A stretch of DNA of 64,000 nt from Chitinophaga pinensis (GTDB lineage: Bacteria > Bacteroidota > Bacteroidia > Chitinophagales > Chitinophagaceae): NCBI GenBank assembly GCA_945876095.1, contig CAMCMP010000016.1, positions 1-64,000 of the forward strand, given 5' to 3'. Under the pieces are notes generated by a model. It searched no databases, had not been told where the DNA came from, and worked only from the letters and a program-made list of their open reading frames with translations. Positions 62,321 to 64,000 of this stretch are shown here, piece by piece. Numbering within the stretch: position 1 is the stretch's first letter; the number at the start of each line of letters is the position of its first letter. A program made the translations under genes and the position numbers.

Positions 62321-63285
62321 ATGGATAATTTGCTAGATGTACTCATTATTGGTGGAGGACCGATCGGTTTATCTTGTGGATTAGCGGCTCAGCAAAAAGG
62401 TTTACGTTATTTAATAATTGAGAAAGGATCTCTTGTAGATTCACTTTACCACTACCCTGTTAATATGACATTTTTTTCTACTTCAGAAAAACTTGAAATT
62501 GGTGCTGTGCCATTTGTAAGTAATAATAATAAACCTACCCGTAACGAAGCCTTAGAATATTATAGAAGAGTAGCCGTTTCTGCAAACCTTTCTATTAATT
62601 TGTATGAAGAAGTTACTGATATCAAAAAAAAAAAGGTGAATTCGTAATTAACACTTCAAAAAACCAATATTTTTCATCCAATATAATCATCGCTACAGGT
62701 TTTTACGGTCGACCATTTATGTTAAATGTACCAGGAGAAAATCTGCCTAATGTAACCCATTATTATAACGATCCTCATGTTTATGCTTTTCAAAAAGTAT
62801 TGGTGGTGGGTGCTAATAACTCAGCTGTAGATGCTGCGTTGGAAACTTACAGAAAAGGAGCTAAAGTTACCATGGTCATTAGAGATGAACAAGTTGGTGA
62901 AAGAGTAAAGTATTGGGTTAGACCAGATATCATTAATCGTATTAAAGAAGGTTCTATAAAAATTTATTATAACTCTACTATTTCATCAATACGTGAAAAT
63001 GAAGTTGATTTAATTACAGCAGATGGTTTAATTACAATTGAAAATGATTGGGTAATTGCTATGACAGGTTACCAACCTGATCTTTCATTTTTACAAAAAA
63101 TTGGAATTAAATTATCGGAAGACGAAATAAAAAAACCTGAGTACAATGAAAATACTCATGAAACTAATGTGAAGGGGGTATTCTTAGCAGGGGTAATTTG
63201 TGGAGGTATGAATACCCATAGTCTTTTTATAGAAAATTCTCGTGATCATGCAAATAAAATAATTGATCACATCGTAAAAAGATAG
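62321..63285 (+). pseudogene. ypdA: YpdA-family FAD-dependent disulfide reductase, frame shifted at an A11 run
   Basis: Two frames together encode one ~320-residue protein, the usual YpdA length. Part 1 (62321-62647): FAD motif IIGGGPIGLSCGLAAQQKGL, EKGSLVDSLYHYPVNMTFFSTSEKLEIG. Part 2 continues from GEFVINTSKN just after the run: IIIATGFYGRPFMLNVPGENLPNVTHYY, NADPH motif VLVVGANNSAVDAALETYRKGA, IAMTGYQPDLSFLQK, GVFLAGVICGGMNTHSLFIENSRDH. YpdA proteins reduce oxidised bacillithiol. The join lies at eleven A's (62624-62634) followed by GG; +1 A, or two fewer, restores the frame. The phase fits an A AAA AAG slippery heptamer, so ribosomal -1 shifting or RNA-polymerase slippage could yield full-length protein. 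A real frameshift mutation or base-calling error is equally possible. Confidence 0.85.
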
Positions 63286-63347
63286 ATTTCAATTACCTCA
63301 ATTACTCAATTTTTAATCCCTTCCTTGAATAGTTTATTATAGTCTGA

Positions 63348-64000
63348 TTAAAACAATTCGGTTTGAGGACTATCCGTTTCCTCTTTTTTCTCCCACTCCA
63401 TCTCTACACTTTTTGAAAAATCTGTAAGCTTCGCTCCTACAGCCTTCCAACCCATTATTTCTACCATATTGGTCACTTTAAATTTTGCAGATCTTACTAA
63501 TTGACCTCGTCCAGTATTTACAATTAATAATGGATCCAGATCAGTAGTAACCATCTCTAATCGATTGTCTTTTCCTTCTTTTATAAAAAAGAATTTTGTG
63601 TGCAAAGTGGTTGTTTCAATTTTGAATCTTTTAATATTGAACTGTAACTTTTCATTATCAAGATAAACTGCTGTTACAACCTTTTCTGGTCTAAATTTTT
63701 CAATCATTATTACTTTTTCTACATCAAATCGCTGAGTAAGTTCTTGATCGGTAATTTCATAGTTGCCATCATTATAGACCACTAACAGCCTATCTTCTGC
63801 ATCAAACTTTCCTAAGTATTCTCCTTTTTCCTCTGTATTTAATCGACCGAATTTATTATCAAACCATAATTTTTTTGCATCCAATGTAGACTTACCTGCA
63901 TCTTTAAATTTAACTGATTTAATGGGGTATTTGGTAACTTGATTACCAATACTTCCCCTATTCTTTATTTCTAATTCTTCAAAGTAAAATTCAAGCTCTT
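63348..64000 (-). CDS. DNA gyrase/topoisomerase IV subunit A-like protein, C-terminal part (5' end outside window)
   Basis: The frame is open to the right edge, giving about 216 C-terminal residues; an internal TTG at 63884 is not the start. The visible part begins within a coiled region (ELEFYFEELEIKNRGS) and continues with SVKFKDAGKSTLDAKKLWFDNKFGRLNTEEKGEYLGKF, then blade-like repeats (LLVVYNDGNYEITDQELTQRF, LLIVNTGRGQLVRSAKFKVTNMVEIMGWKAVGAKL). This matches the short C-terminal propeller of ParC/GyrA-like subunits in Bacteroidota. It ends in an acidic tail (EWEKKEETDSPQTELF). Function: DNA topology, cytoplasmic. ParC is more likely than GyrA because a complete GyrA CTD has six clear blades. 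Confidence 0.82.
   Translation of the reverse strand, partial: ELEFYFEELEIKNRGSIGNQVTKYPIKSVKFKDAGKSTLDAKKLWFDNKFGRLNTEEKGEYLGKFDAEDRLLVVYNDGNYEITDQELTQRFDVEKVIMIEKFRPEKVVTAVYLDNEKLQFNIKRFKIETTTLHTKFFFIKEGKDNRLEMVTTDLDPLLIVNTGRGQLVRSAKFKVTNMVEIMGWKAVGAKLTDFSKSVEMEWEKKEETDSPQTELF

Noticed and set aside
1..64000. CRISPR arrays, rRNA genes, prophage or complete insertion sequences
   Set aside because: No regularly spaced repeats, rRNA motifs, phage structural genes, integrases or transposases were seen.

Overview
The window looks like chromosomal DNA of a member of the Bacteroidota, most likely family Chitinophagaceae or close kin (inference). It is AT-rich. It carries TonB-dependent receptors with Bacteroidota-style barrels, and many starts lack a Shine-Dalgarno site. 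Several genes are preceded by the phylum's -7 element TAnnTTTG. Menaquinone genes are of the futalosine type, and cell-envelope and lipoprotein genes are abundant. No rRNA, CRISPR array, prophage or intact insertion sequence was seen. Three tRNA genes are present (Arg-ACG, His-GTG, Ser-TGA), all on the minus strand and each followed by its own hairpin terminator.

Layout. 1-1938: 3' part of a TonB-dependent receptor. 1940-5250: a decayed zone on the 3' side of tRNA-Arg with a small lipoprotein, an HxlR regulator, a tandem NTF2-like secreted protein, at least two gene relics and a 38-bp inverted repeat. 5429-16.6 kb: housekeeping (rlmH, rhomboid, tilS, TPR protein, etfBA, bifunctional nuclease, ispE, subtilase, DinB, Prc-type protease). 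16.8-20.2 kb: metallophosphoesterase, then an isolated, overlapping pair of SAM-dependent enzymes on the 3' side of tRNA-His, the second of which closely resembles CmoA (carboxy-SAM synthase). 20.2-26.4 kb: DUF445 protein, an outer-membrane receptor broken by one in-frame TAA, and a YfhO-like membrane protein.

26.4-33.8 kb is a surface-glycan cluster built as two convergent halves: two GT2 glycosyltransferases on plus; then on minus GT9, a GDP-mannose-dehydratase-like SDR, a glycosyltransferase-methyltransferase fusion, a C-methyltransferase-like protein and a DUF4254 protein. 33.8-39.0 kb: mqnA and purB (divergent, with facing promoters), a small methyltransferase, prfC and trmH. 39.1-42.6 kb: a three-gene carbohydrate operon (Gfo/Idh/MocA oxidoreductase, five-bladed-propeller glycosidase-like lipoprotein, DUF5009 membrane acyltransferase-like protein). 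42.8-49.2 kb: amt, a lipoprotein, tRNA-Ser, a MutS2 without an Smr domain, a lipoprotein-anchored PPC/DUF296 protein and an exported MsrA.

49.3-64 kb: peptide-type substrate-binding lipoprotein, M1 peptidase, flippase, NlpC/P60 peptidase, dnaE, trxA, a CNT nucleoside transporter, mqnE, a YpdA-family flavoprotein whose frame shifts at an A11 slippery run, and the C-terminal part of a GyrA/ParC-like subunit running off the right edge.

Most promising for new biology: the CmoA-like/methyltransferase pair beside tRNA-His, the A11 frameshift in the YpdA-family gene, and the decayed zone next to tRNA-Arg. All functional statements rest on reading the translated sequences; no database search was run.
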